54,008 bases of DNA from Labilithrix sp. (lineage in GTDB: Bacteria > Myxococcota_A > Polyangia > Polyangiales > Polyangiaceae), in NCBI GenBank assembly GCA_019637195.1, contig JAHBWA010000055.1, positions 1 through 54,008 on the forward strand. The letters run 5' to 3'. Positions 23,403 to 34,161 of this stretch are shown here, piece by piece (within the stretch, counting starts at the first letter, position 1; every line of letters begins with the position of its first letter). Made by a program: the position numbers and the translations under genes. Below the pieces are notes generated by a model. The model did no database searches, was not told where the DNA came from, and saw nothing but the letters and a program-made list of their open reading frames with translations.

Positions 23403-24094
23403 GCGCCGCCACCCTCTCCGTCCGGATCGCGATCGAGCCGAAGGCCGACCCGACGGGCCTCCGGCTCGACGTCGCCTTCGAGGTCCCGCCCGGCGTCACC
23501 GTCCTGTTCGGACCGTCGGGCGCCGGAAAGAGCCGGACGCTCGCGAGCATCGCCGGGCTCGTGCGGCCGCACCGCGGCCGGATCGCGCTCGGCGACGACG
23601 TGTGGTTCGACGCCGAGCGAAGCGACGATCTCCCCATCCACGCGCGCCGCGTCGCCTACGTGTTCCAGTCGCTCGCGCTCTTCCCTCACATGACGGCCGC
23701 CGCCAACGTCGCGTACGGCATCCCCCGCCACGTCTCCCGCGACGAGCGCCGATCGCTCGCGCTCGAGATGCTCGCGAGGATGCACGTCGCCAAGCTCGCC
23801 GATCGGCTGCCGCGTACGTTCTCCGGGGGCGAGGCGCAGCGCGTCGCCCTCGCCCGCGCCTTCGCGATGAGCCCTCGCGCGGTCCTGCTCGACGAGCCCT
23901 TCAGCGCGCTCGACGCCGAGCTGAAGGCCGAGCTCCTCCGCGAGGTCGGCGAGGTGCTGGCCAGGGAGCGGGTCCCGACCGTCCTCGTGACGCATCAACC
24001 CGAGGACGCCGAGCTCCTCGGCGATCGCGTCGTCTTCATCGAGAAAGGCCGCGTGACGAAGACGACGTCGATGAGCGACGGCCCATTTCAGTGA
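23399..24094 (+). CDS. modC: Molybdate ABC transporter ATPase, lacking the MOP domain
   Basis: The protein has 231 residues from TTG 23399, which overlaps the modB stop. The ATPase core is complete: Walker A GPSGAGKSRT (about 39-48), Q-loop in VAYVFQSLALFPHM, signature TFSGGEAQRVALARA, Walker B RAVLLDEPFSALD, and the H-loop TVLVTHQPED. Typical ModC proteins have about 350 residues with a C-terminal molybdate-binding MOP domain; here the protein stops after the ATPase, so molybdate feedback at this subunit is probably absent. No ribosome-binding site is needed if translation is coupled to modB. The ModC assignment is from context, since the ATPase core alone is not distinctive. Confidence 0.9.
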   Translation: MSAATLSVRIAIEPKADPTGLRLDVAFEVPPGVTVLFGPSGAGKSRTLASIAGLVRPHRGRIALGDDVWFDAERSDDLPIHARRVAYVFQSLALFPHMTAAANVAYGIPRHVSRDERRSLALEMLARMHVAKLADRLPRTFSGGEAQRVALARAFAMSPRAVLLDEPFSALDAELKAELLREVGEVLARERVPTVLVTHQPEDAELLGDRVVFIEKGRVTKTTSMSDGPFQ

Positions 24095-24160
24095 GCTCGC
24101 GCTGCGTCTGCGACGACGCCTCGCTGGTGGCGGCGGCGCGCGCGTGGACGCCGCGCTCCG

Positions 24161-26988
24161 TCAGTCCGCGAGCTTGAGCCCGATCGGCAGCCCCTCCCCC
24201 AGGATCGCGACACGCTCCTCCTCGCCGACCTCGGCCAGCTCACGCACCGCGCGGATCCAGGCCTCCTTCGCGTTCATCGCGACGAGGCGCTTCTCGATCT
24301 CCTTGCGGAGGCGCTCGTTCACGTCGCGCGCGCGATCGCCGGTGACGCGGGAGAGCTGCACGGCCGCGTGCTGCGCCGTGGCGACGCCGTCCCACTTCAA
24401 CCGGAGGAGCCGCTCGATCCAGGCCTCGGCGTTTCGCACCGGGACGACGTGGTGGACGCTCGCGTACACCGGGACGCGGGCGCCGACGCGACCTATCGCC
24501 GTCCAGAGCCGCGCGTCGTCGTTCGTCCAGGTCTTCTCGACGATCCACTCCCCGAGCGCTGCTCGCCGCGCCGCGGGCGCCCGCTCGAGCGCGGCGAGCA
24601 TCACGAGCGCCTCGCCGCCGTCCTCGGGGACGCGCTTCGGCGGCTTGAGGCCTGCTTCCTTCGGCGCGACGATCGGGTCCATGGCGTCGCGGACCGCCTC
24701 CTGCATCGGCTCGGTGAGCCCGCCCGCCATGCGGCGCCACGCGATGAAGTACTGCTGCCAGCCTTGCGCCTCGTTGGGGAAGCCGAGGCGGCCCTCGAAG
24801 AGCGGCCACGCGCGCTCGATGCGCTTGGGATCGCCGGGATCGCCGAAGCCGGGGCGCATGCAGAAGCCGAGCAAGAGCCAGTAGGCGCGCTCGTGGTTCG
24901 GGCTCCGGCGCCGCGAGCCCGTGTTCGAGAGGAGGCGATCCGCCAGGAGACGGCAGGTCTCCATCGTCCACGTGAGGCGGTCGCCGAGCGTCTTCTCGAG
25001 ATCGCGCAGGACGTCCTTCACCTCACGCGGCGTGGCCTCGCCCTTCTTGCCGAAGACCTTGTCGAGGATCCTCTCGGCCTCCCCGAGGCGCGCCGGGGCG
25101 ACCGCCGCGCGGATCTGCGCCGTCCCGGGGGGCACGAGCGAAGGCGGCGCGAGCGACGACGGGGGCGCGCCACCGCCGCGCGCCCCGTCGCGGAGCGCGA
25201 ACTCCAGGCGAAAGCGGCGCCCGGCCTTGTCGCCCTGCGTGATCTCGCTGCACGCGAGCTCGAGCTGCCCGGTCGTGAGCAGCTCGCCGCCGAGGCGCAC
25301 GCGCACGCTCTGCTCCTTGCTGGTCGCCGGCAGGTGCGTCACCACCGGCGGGAGCCGCTCGAAGGCGTCATCGTCCAAGGTGACGATCGATCCGACGGCG
25401 TCACGGGCGACGTCCGACGCGTAGAGATCGAAGCGCACGCTGCGCCCGACGACGAGATCGAACGTGCGCCCTTCGGCCTCGTGACGCACGCCCTCCTTCG
25501 CGCCGCGCGGCAGGATGCAGACCGCCCGACCGCCCTCCCGACCTTCCGTGCCGGCGTCGCCCACGCGGACGTAGTACCCGTGCGCGGCCCCGCTCTCGAC
25601 CTTGACGCCGACCCCCTTGCGCGCAAAGCCGTAGCGGACGGCGCCGCACGCCACCGCGAGGTCGGGGTCGGAGATCGGCAGCATCTCCGGCGCCTTGCCG
25701 GACCACGACTTGAGCGCGCTCCTGAGCGCCTTGACGATCGGCGCCGCGTTGAAGACGCCGCCGTTGAGGAGGACGACGTCCGGCGCGCCGGTCGGGAGCT
25801 CGCTCGCGTGACGCGCGAAGAACTGGCGGATGTGCCGCGTCACCGCGGGATCGCGCTCGTAGGGGAGGCCGAACGCGACGATGCCGCCGCGCGGGCGCGC
25901 CGACGTCTCTGCCACGACGTCCGCCGGGAAGAAGCCCCGGAGGACGACGTCCTCGACCTCCTCGCGCGAGAGCGTGGTCCCCCGCGCGGCGCCGACGAGC
26001 TTCGAGCCGCGGCCGAGCAACGTGACGCGCGCCTCGGGGACCTTGTTCCCCTTGGAGCTCAGGATGCGCTCCTTCGCCTCCCGGCACGCGAGGACCAGCT
26101 GCGCGAGCTCGCCGGCCTCGAGCCGCGCGCCGCCGCCTGTGATGCGCCCCTCGGCGAGGTGCGCGAGCGCGAGGTCCATGTTGTCGCCGCCGAGGAGGAT
26201 GTGCCGGCCGACCGCGACGCGGCGGACCGAGAAGCCGCCCTTGTCCTTCGGCGCGTAGGCGATCGCCATCAGCGAGAGATCGGTCGTCCCGCCGCCGACG
26301 TCGCAGACGAGGACGGTCTTCTCCTCCTCGGGCGATCGCGGAACGACGTGCTCCCGGATCGCGTCGACGTCGCGCATCGCGTCGTAGAACGCCGCGGTCG
26401 GCTCCTCGAGCAGCGTCGGCGCGAGGCCGGCGCCGGTCGCCGCGCGGACGGTCAGCTCGCGCGCGACGTCGTCGAACGAGGCCGGCAGCGTGAGGATGAC
26501 GTCTTGCTGCGCGAGCGGCGCGTCGGGGTGCTCGCGGTCCCACGCGCGCGCGATGTGGGCGAGGAGCCGCGTGCTCGCCTCGACGGGCGAGAGCTTCGTG
26601 ATGTTGGCCTCGGCGGGGTCGTCGACGACGCCCCACGGGAGGATCTGCGCGGTTCGATCGACCGCCGCGTGCGACAGCCAGCTCTTGGCGGAGGCGATCG
26701 AGCGGCCGGTGACCTCGGCGCCGCGACGCCGCGCGACCTCGCCGGTCACCCAGTCGGGATCGCCGTCGATCTCGCCGGACGCCGGCGCGTAGAGGCACGA
26801 CGGCAAGAGCAGGAGCGGCTCGGTCTCGCGGAGCGTCGTCAGCTGCGGAATGGCGAAGACGGTCGGCTCGGGCGCCGTCTTCGTCCGCCGCGGATCGATC
26901 GGAGCGTAGGCGACGACGGTGTGGGTCGTCCCGAGGTCGATGCCGACGACGAAGCGGGCCGCGGCGGCTTCCGATCGAGGATCCATCA

Positions 26989-26989
<1 letters not shown>
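24161..26989 (-). CDS. Hsp70-family protein with DUF3731-like C-terminus
   Basis: The protein has 942 residues. The nucleotide-binding domain (about 12-400) has FVVGIDLGTTHTVVAYAP (phosphate 1), VLVCDVGGGTTDLSLM (phosphate 2) and DVVLLNGGVFNAAPIV (adenosine motif). A substrate-domain-like beta region follows, and a long helical C-terminus (about 590-942, rich in Trp, Leu and Arg) that fits DUF3731 of YegD-like proteins. It is the last gene of the kinase-DUF2760-Hsp70 unit. Its ATG overlaps the stop of the Hsp70 gene upstream by one base. An MM start is possible three bases later. Chaperone or assembly activity is inferred from the family; the client is unknown. Confidence 0.88.
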
Positions 26990-28856
<1,867 letters not shown>

Positions 28857-28860
<4 letters not shown>

Positions 28861-29465
28861 AGCTCCACCTCGGCCTGCGCGACGATGCGCGCGTCGTGCC
28901 CGGCCACCGCCGTCGGCAGCTGCACGCTGACCGCCCGCCATCCCCGGTGCCGGAGGACGCCGGTGTGCGGCCCCTTGCCCTGGACGTTGCCGGTGAGCTT
29001 CACCTCGTTCGGGCTCGCCTCGGGGAGGGTGACCTTGGCGCCTTCGTCTTCGGCGCGCACCGGCTCGAGCTTCACGTGCTCGCGCAGCGCCTTGCGGCAG
29101 CCGCCGTGAACGACGCGCGCGGCGGCGCCGATGTCGGCGTCACTGAAGCTCGCCACGTCCTCCTCGAGGAAGTCGACGAAGCGCCCCTCACGCTGCAGGA
29201 GCGCGAGGAGCTGGAGCGCGGCGTCCTCGGGCGGCGGGCCCGCGGGGGCCGGTCGCTCGACGATCTTCTCGACGATCTTCTCGACCACGACCGGAGCGGG
29301 CTTGCCCGCCTCGGCCAACTTCGGCGCGCCCTCGTCCTTGGGCTCGTCGAGCCGCGGCGCGAAGACTCGAGCGGCGAAGACGCCGTCGAACAGGACCTTG
29401 AAGAAGGCGACCCAGGCGAACCACAGGCGTGTAGAAAAGGGCAGCGGTGCCACGGCCGGCACCAT
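28857..29465 (-). CDS. DUF2760 protein
   Basis: The protein has 202 residues. The N-terminus is hydrophobic (FSTRLWFAWVAFFKVLFDGVFAAR), probably one membrane anchor, and is followed by a Lys/Pro/Glu linker (KPAPVVVEKIVEKIVE). The C-terminal domain (about 80-202) has ALQLLALLQREGRFVDFLEED, GGCRKALREHVKLEPVRAEDEG and GHDARIVAQAEVEL, which fits DUF2760. The family's function is not known. It sits between a Ser/Thr kinase and two Hsp70-family genes with tight spacing (16-base gap, then GTGA overlap), so it is probably the membrane-linked partner of the chaperone pair. Confidence 0.82.
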
Positions 29466-29481
29466 AATCGACCTTCGCCGT

Positions 29482-30504
29482 TCAGCGAAGTGCGGCCACC
29501 ACCGAGGCCCCCAGAAGCAGGAGAACCGCGACGACGACGAGGGCGAGCGGCACGCGGAGCCCCGGCGCGACCGGCGCCCGCGCGGACGGCTCGGACGACG
29601 ACGAGGGCTCGGACGCGTCCTCGGGCTCGTCCGTCGCCGCGGGCTCGTCGACGGCCGGCTCGTACGTGGCGCGCGCCTTCGCGGAGCGGGCGTCCGGCGG
29701 CACGATCGACGGGGTGTGGTCGACGATCTCGTCGAGCAGGAGCTCCATCGCGTCCCACCTCTGATCGCGATCGCTCGAGCGCGCGCGGTCCATCGCGGCG
29801 GCGACGCGCGCCGGGAGGTCATCGCGGGCGGCGAGCGGCGGCGCGCTCGCGGTCGGGACCTCGCCGGTCAGCACCTCGTAGGCGAGCACACCCCATGCGT
29901 ACTGGTCGCCGAGCTCGTCGTAGAGGCCCTCGGAGATCGTCTCGGGCGGGACGTAGTCGGTCTTCGCCGTGGGCGCGTCGCGCTCGTCGGGGACGTCCAG
30001 CGGATCGCGCTCGCCCCCGAGATCGACCTTCACCCACTTGGCGATCCCGAGATCGACGACGCACGCCGTGCGATCGTGCCGCACGATGACGTTCTCCGGT
30101 TTGAGATCGCGGTGGACGATCCCGGCGCGGTGCATCGCCGCGAGCCCGTCGCCGACCTGCCGCAGCCACCGTAGCTTCTCGACGAGGGTGGTCTCGGGGG
30201 CGCGCATCGACGCCCGGAGCGACTTGCCCTCGACCATGTCCATCACCATGAAGCTGGTCCCCGCGGCCTCGCCCGCGTCGTGCACGGAGACGACGTGCGG
30301 ATGCCGGAGGAGCGACGCGAGCCGCGCCTCGCGGGCGAAGGCGCTCCTCGCGAAGGCCAGCTCGTCGTCGGCGGCGTGCATGATCTTCACGGCGACCTTC
30401 GCCCCATGGTCCTCGCGGTCGCTCGCCTCCCACACCTGGCCGAGCGCGCCGCGTCCGAGCAGGCGCTTCAGGCGATAACGGCCGAGGTCCTCAGGATTCG
30501 CCAT
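29482..30504 (-). CDS. Ser/Thr protein kinase, PKN-type with C-terminal membrane anchor
   Basis: The protein has 340 residues. The Hanks-type kinase domain (about 8-270) shows LLGRGALGQVWEA (P-loop), VAVKIMH (Lys), GIVHRDLKPENVIV (catalytic loop), VVDLGIAKW (DFG replaced by DLG), YVPPETI (APE-like) and GDQYAWGVLAYEVLTG. An acidic Ser/Glu linker and one C-terminal transmembrane helix (about 315-338) follow, with nothing outside the membrane, so it lacks a periplasmic sensor. It heads the unit that continues with DUF2760 and two Hsp70 proteins, suggesting it phosphorylates one of them; no direct evidence exists in the sequence. Confidence 0.92.
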   Translation of the reverse strand: MANPEDLGRYRLKRLLGRGALGQVWEASDREDHGAKVAVKIMHAADDELAFARSAFAREARLASLLRHPHVVSVHDAGEAAGTSFMVMDMVEGKSLRASMRAPETTLVEKLRWLRQVGDGLAAMHRAGIVHRDLKPENVIVRHDRTACVVDLGIAKWVKVDLGGERDPLDVPDERDAPTAKTDYVPPETISEGLYDELGDQYAWGVLAYEVLTGEVPTASAPPLAARDDLPARVAAAMDRARSSDRDQRWDAMELLLDEIVDHTPSIVPPDARSAKARATYEPAVDEPAATDEPEDASEPSSSSEPSARAPVAPGLRVPLALVVVAVLLLLGASVVAALR

Positions 30505-30589
30505 GGAGGAGGGGGATGCTACAAGGTTGCCCCCGTCGTCGTCCTTCGCTAGACGATCAGAATACGCCCGCAGAAGTAAAGCGTTTCAT

Positions 30590-30868
30590 ATGGCCCAGAA
30601 GCGAATTCATCTCATCGTCCGTGGTCGCGTCCAGGGCGTCTTTTTCCGCGCCGCGACCCAGCGCGAGGCCCGTCGGCTCGGCATCACCGGGTGGGTTCGC
30701 AACCGTCCGGACGGCAGCGTCGAGCTCTGCGCCGAGGGCGACGAGGACTCCATCAAGGAGCTCGCGAGCTGGGCGAACCACGGGCCGTCCGCGGCGCGGG
30801 TCGACACGGTCGACATCCGCTGGCGCGGCTACACCGGCGAGTTCCCGGAGTTCGCGATCGTCGAATAG
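30590..30868 (+). CDS. acyP: Acylphosphatase
   Basis: The protein has 92 residues, the usual length. The substrate-binding loop reads VRGRVQGVFFRAAT with the catalytic Arg, and the catalytic Asn lies in TGWVRNRPDGSVEL. The fold predicted for the rest (EGDEDSIKELASWANHGPSAARVDTV) is standard. The enzyme hydrolyses acyl phosphates. The ATG at 30590 was chosen because the protein starts conventionally there; the upstream frame is open but meaningless. It is divergent from the kinase gene across an 85-base gap that must hold both promoters, and is 43 bases upstream of the next gene. Confidence 0.95.
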   Translation: MAQKRIHLIVRGRVQGVFFRAATQREARRLGITGWVRNRPDGSVELCAEGDEDSIKELASWANHGPSAARVDTVDIRWRGYTGEFPEFAIVE

Positions 30869-30911
30869 GCGGGAAGCGGAGGCGCGGCGCCGCCGTTTCC
30901 ACGGGAGATCC

Positions 30912-32330
30912 ATGAAGCGTTTCGCCTCGGTCGTCGCCCTCCTGACCACGCTCCTCGCGGGCAGCGCTGCGCTCGCCGAGGGCGCTGCGGCTCCCCCGAC
31001 GGAGAAGCACGGGGCGCGCGCGATCGAGACCCTCAGCGAGGCCGATCTCGAGCGGATGCTGGCTCCGCTCGCAGACGACGACGTCGAGGCGCGGCGCGCG
31101 GCCGCCAAGGCGGTCGAGGCGCTCGGGCAGGACGCCATCCCCGCGATCACGAAGGTGCTCGCCGCGCAGCGCAAGGCCTCGACGGTCTCCGTGCAAGGCG
31201 CCATCAAGGCCGCGCGCGACGCCGCGGGCAAGGGCGCGGAGTCCGACGTCGCCACGCAGCTGCTCGCGACGAAGGTCGACGGCCCCGGGTACCGACCGGC
31301 CGTCACGACCGCGGTGCTGCTCCGCGCGCTGGCGCACGCCGGGACCACGGCGGGTCTGCGTCAGCTCATCAAGGTCGCCGGAGATCACGGCAACGTCTTC
31401 CGCCCCGAGGTGGCGCGACACCTGAAGGCGCTCGGCGACAAGGCGGTCCCCGCGCTGATCGAGTCGCGCAAGGAGCCGTCGTCCGAGCTCCGGCACTGGG
31501 CGGCCGCGCAGCTCGAGGGCATGGGCAAGCGCATCGCCGGCGACGCCGTCCAGACGAAGGACAACCAGGTGCTCGCCGACGTGCTCCGCGCGTTCGCCAA
31601 CGTCCACGACATCGACGCGCTGCCGGTCATCCTCTCGTTCGTGAACTCCGACCGCATCCAGGTTCGCGGCGCCGCGCGCGAGGCGCTCGGCCAGTTCGGC
31701 CAGGACGCGGTGTGGAAGCTGCGCGAGGCCTACGCGAACGTCACCGGCAACGCCGCCCCGGACGGGTGGCCCGCGTCGCAGATCGCGAAGGAGCTCTTCG
31801 CCGCGTACGATCGCCTCCGGTTGCAGGAGGTCTACGGCCTGCTCGACGAGGGACTCGCCAAGGAGAAGGAGGGCAAGCTGGAAGAGGCCATCGCCGCCTT
31901 CGACAAGGTGCTCGCCCGCCAGCCGATGATCGAGCGCCGCAGCGAGATGGTCGCCGCGTACGTCGCCTACGCCGAGCAGCTCGAGGAGTCGGACCCGGCG
32001 CGGGCGATCGCGCTCTTCCGCAAGGCGGCGCGCCTGTGGCCCGAGAGCCCGCGCGTCCCCCACATCGAGGCGGAGATCGCCTACCTCGAAGGCAAAGAGC
32101 TGCTCGCGCGTGGCATCGCGGACGTCGAGCCGTTCCAGCGCGCCCTCCGCCTCGAGCCCGGTCACGCGAAATCGCGCGCCGAGCTCGCGCGCCTCGAGAC
32201 CAACGTCGAGGAGCGCGAGGAGCGGATCCGCGCCTTCGCGGCCGCGGGCGCCGTCGTCGTCGTGGCGCTCGCCGGCATCCTGCTCTTCGGCGGCGGGCGA
32301 CGCAGACCGCGCCGCGCCGCGCGCGCCTGA
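30912..32330 (+). CDS. HEAT-repeat and TPR-containing membrane protein
   Basis: The protein has 472 residues. It has a signal peptide (about 1-22), a helical HEAT-like array (about 45-290, with repeated RRAAAKAVEALGQDAIPAI-type units), TPR-like helices (about 320-440, with EAIAAFDKVLARQP, ARAIALFRKAARLWPESP and FQRALRLEPGHAKSRAEL) and a C-terminal hydrophobic segment followed by an Arg cluster. Thus the repeats would face the periplasm with a C-terminal anchor. Such repeat proteins act as scaffolds; no enzymatic motif is visible. The gap to acylphosphatase is 43 bases, so they may be co-transcribed. Partner unknown. Confidence 0.8.
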   Translation: MKRFASVVALLTTLLAGSAALAEGAAAPPTEKHGARAIETLSEADLERMLAPLADDDVEARRAAAKAVEALGQDAIPAITKVLAAQRKASTVSVQGAIKAARDAAGKGAESDVATQLLATKVDGPGYRPAVTTAVLLRALAHAGTTAGLRQLIKVAGDHGNVFRPEVARHLKALGDKAVPALIESRKEPSSELRHWAAAQLEGMGKRIAGDAVQTKDNQVLADVLRAFANVHDIDALPVILSFVNSDRIQVRGAAREALGQFGQDAVWKLREAYANVTGNAAPDGWPASQIAKELFAAYDRLRLQEVYGLLDEGLAKEKEGKLEEAIAAFDKVLARQPMIERRSEMVAAYVAYAEQLEESDPARAIALFRKAARLWPESPRVPHIEAEIAYLEGKELLARGIADVEPFQRALRLEPGHAKSRAELARLETNVEEREERIRAFAAAGAVVVVALAGILLFGGGRRRPRRAARA

Positions 32331-32503
32331 TCGCGCTCCCTGCTCGCCACCTCGCCCGTCCTCGCGGCCGAGCTGTTCGTCGGCAGACGCCGTCGGCTGC
32401 CTGGAACGCGGACGCCCCCTCCGTGCAGAGGCGCCCCGGTGGCGCTGCTGGACGCCTCGAACAGGGCTTGCCTCGGAGATCGAGGTGGTTACAAAAGCCC
32501 GTC

Positions 32504-33397
32504 ATGTCGCGCGACCTCGCTGCCAAGCTCCGCGCGCTCGCGGCCAAGCACGGGCTCGACCTCGACCCCGCGAGCATCACGGTCAACGAGGTAGGGCTCG
32601 ACTTTCGCGTCGGCATCGGCGCGACCTCCGCCGGCGAGCGCTGGGTGTTACGCGCACCTCGCCGTGGGGACATGGGTGAACAGATCGCCGCCGAGGCCGC
32701 CGTCTTGAACCTCGTCGCCTCGAAGCTGCCGGTCGCGGTGCCTGACTGGACGGTGCGCACCTCCGAGCTCGTCGCGTACCGTGCCTTGCCGGGAGAACCC
32801 GGGCTCACGATCGATACAGCGGGGACGCTGCACTGGCGCCTCGATCTCGGCTCCCGGCGCTACGCCGAGGCGTTTGGCCGCCTGCTGGCCACGCTCCACG
32901 CCATCGACCTGGAGGACGCGCGCCGCGCCGGCGTCGAGCTCGAGGAGCCACCTCAGGTGCGCGAGCGCTGGCGCGGAGACATCGCGAGGGTCGCCGACGC
33001 CTTCACCATCGCTGACCACCTGCGCCAGCGGTGGGACGCATGGTTGGCCGACGACAGCTTCTGGCCCACGTGGTCGGTGTTCACCCACGGCGAGCTCTAC
33101 CCCGCCCACGTGCTGATCGACGCCGGCGACGCGATCACCGGTGTCCTCGACTGGACGACCGCGAAGATCTCGGATCCCGCGCGCGATTTCGCGTTCCAGC
33201 GGGCGATGACGTCACCCGAGATGTTCGATCTCACCGTACGAGGATACGTCGACGCCGGCGGCCGGGAGTGGCCGCGGCTGGCCGACCACGCCGCCGAGCT
33301 GTGGGCTGCGTCGCCCATTTCGTACGGCATCTTCGCCCTGAAGACGGGCGACCCTGAACATCGAGCCGCCGCGCAGGCGCAGCTCGCGCCGGCATAG
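32504..33397 (+). CDS. Macrolide 2'-phosphotransferase-like protein
   Basis: The protein has 297 residues. It resembles Mph enzymes of the aminoglycoside/macrolide phosphotransferase family: SITVNEVGLDFRVGIGATSAGERWVLRAPRRGDM near residue 25, HAIDLEDARRAGV in the middle, the catalytic-loop segment FTHGELYPAHVLID (about 201) and GVLDWTTAKISDPARDF (metal-binding DW). In many family members the loop reads HGDL; here Asp is replaced by Glu. Two readings are possible: an active macrolide kinase, or a chromosomal relative with another substrate. A resistance phenotype is not shown. The plus-strand neighbours are unrelated, and it faces the ribosomal operon. Confidence 0.78.
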   Translation: MSRDLAAKLRALAAKHGLDLDPASITVNEVGLDFRVGIGATSAGERWVLRAPRRGDMGEQIAAEAAVLNLVASKLPVAVPDWTVRTSELVAYRALPGEPGLTIDTAGTLHWRLDLGSRRYAEAFGRLLATLHAIDLEDARRAGVELEEPPQVRERWRGDIARVADAFTIADHLRQRWDAWLADDSFWPTWSVFTHGELYPAHVLIDAGDAITGVLDWTTAKISDPARDFAFQRAMTSPEMFDLTVRGYVDAGGREWPRLADHAAELWAASPISYGIFALKTGDPEHRAAAQAQLAPA

Positions 33398-33436
33398 AGC
33401 GCGCGAGCGTCCTCGCCCGCCGCGGGCCCACACGCG

Positions 33437-33467
33437 AAAAGGGCGACGAGCCCTCGCTCGTCGCCCT
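33437..33467 (-). terminator. Intrinsic terminator after rplQ
   Basis: On the minus strand AGGGCGACGAG pairs with CTCGTCGCCCT (perfect 11-bp stem, 6-base loop, 33440-33467), followed by TTTT. It ends the ribosomal alpha operon (rpsD-rpoA-rplQ) about 40 bases after the rplQ stop. The plus-strand side has no T-run, so it is one-directional. Confidence 0.88.
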
Positions 33468-33507
33468 CGTCGTCGCGGCCGTGATGGCCGCGTTCGGCGC
33501 GTGAAGA

Positions 33508-34035
33508 TCAGCCCGCCGCGGCGGCCTCGGCCTCGGGCTTGGCGGCCTTCTTCGACTTCTTCGCCTTCTTCTCGCCGGCGTCGCTCGCGCCTTCGACGAG
33601 CTCGATGATCGCCATCGGCGCGTTGTCACCACGGCGCTCGCCGAGCTTGATGATGCGCGTGTAGCCGCCGGGGCGGCCCGCGAAGCGCTTCGCGAGGTCG
33701 AGGAGGACCTTCTCGACGAGGTCGACCTTCTTCGTCTCGCCGCCCTTCTCGGTCTTCGTGCCCCAGCGCGGGAGGAACGAAGCGATGAGGCGCTTGGTCG
33801 CGAGGCGCTTGGCCTTGTCCTTCTCCGAGAGCTTCTCGAACGGCGTGTACGAGACCTCACCGAGGCGGCGCGCCTTGGTGATCAGGCGCTCGGCCACGCG
33901 GCGGAGCTCCTTGGCCTTCGCGTCGGTCGTCTCGATGCGCTCGTTGAGGACGAGGTTCGCCGTAAGGTTCCGGAACATGGCCCGGCGGCTGGTGCTGTTT
34001 CGGTCGAACTTTCGACCCGCGTTCTGGTGTCGCAT
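33508..34035 (-). CDS. rplQ: 50S ribosomal protein L17
   Basis: The protein has 175 residues. The N-terminus RHQNAGRKFDRNSTSRRAMFRNLTANLV is the standard L17 start, followed by ERIETTDAKAKELRRVAERLITKARR. Bacterial L17 is usually about 120-130 residues; here a longer central stretch and a Lys/Ala-rich C-terminal tail (KKAKKSKKAAKPEAEAAAAG) account for the difference. It is the last gene of the alpha operon and is followed by an intrinsic terminator. L17 sits near the peptide exit tunnel. Confidence 0.98.
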   Translation of the reverse strand: MRHQNAGRKFDRNSTSRRAMFRNLTANLVLNERIETTDAKAKELRRVAERLITKARRLGEVSYTPFEKLSEKDKAKRLATKRLIASFLPRWGTKTEKGGETKKVDLVEKVLLDLAKRFAGRPGGYTRIIKLGERRGDNAPMAIIELVEGASDAGEKKAKKSKKAAKPEAEAAAAG

Positions 34036-34081
34036 GGTTCCCTTGCTGCCCTTTTAACGACTTTGAGCTGTCGATCGGCGA

Positions 34082-34151
34082 GGCCCGCCGTCGTGGCGGG
34101 CCCCGGGGTTAGGTCGTGGTCTTCGGTGTACGCCGTCCAGCGGAGCTGGAC
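34082..34151 (-). promoter_or_regulatory. Two hairpins in the rpoA-rplQ gap
   Basis: A perfect 8-bp stem with a 5-base loop (34082-34102) and a perfect 7-bp stem with a 3-base loop (34135-34151) fill the 126-base gap between rpoA and rplQ. There is no T-run. They could set the rplQ-to-rpoA ratio by processing or partial termination. Confidence 0.4.
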
Positions 34152-34161
34152 TGCGTGCACC

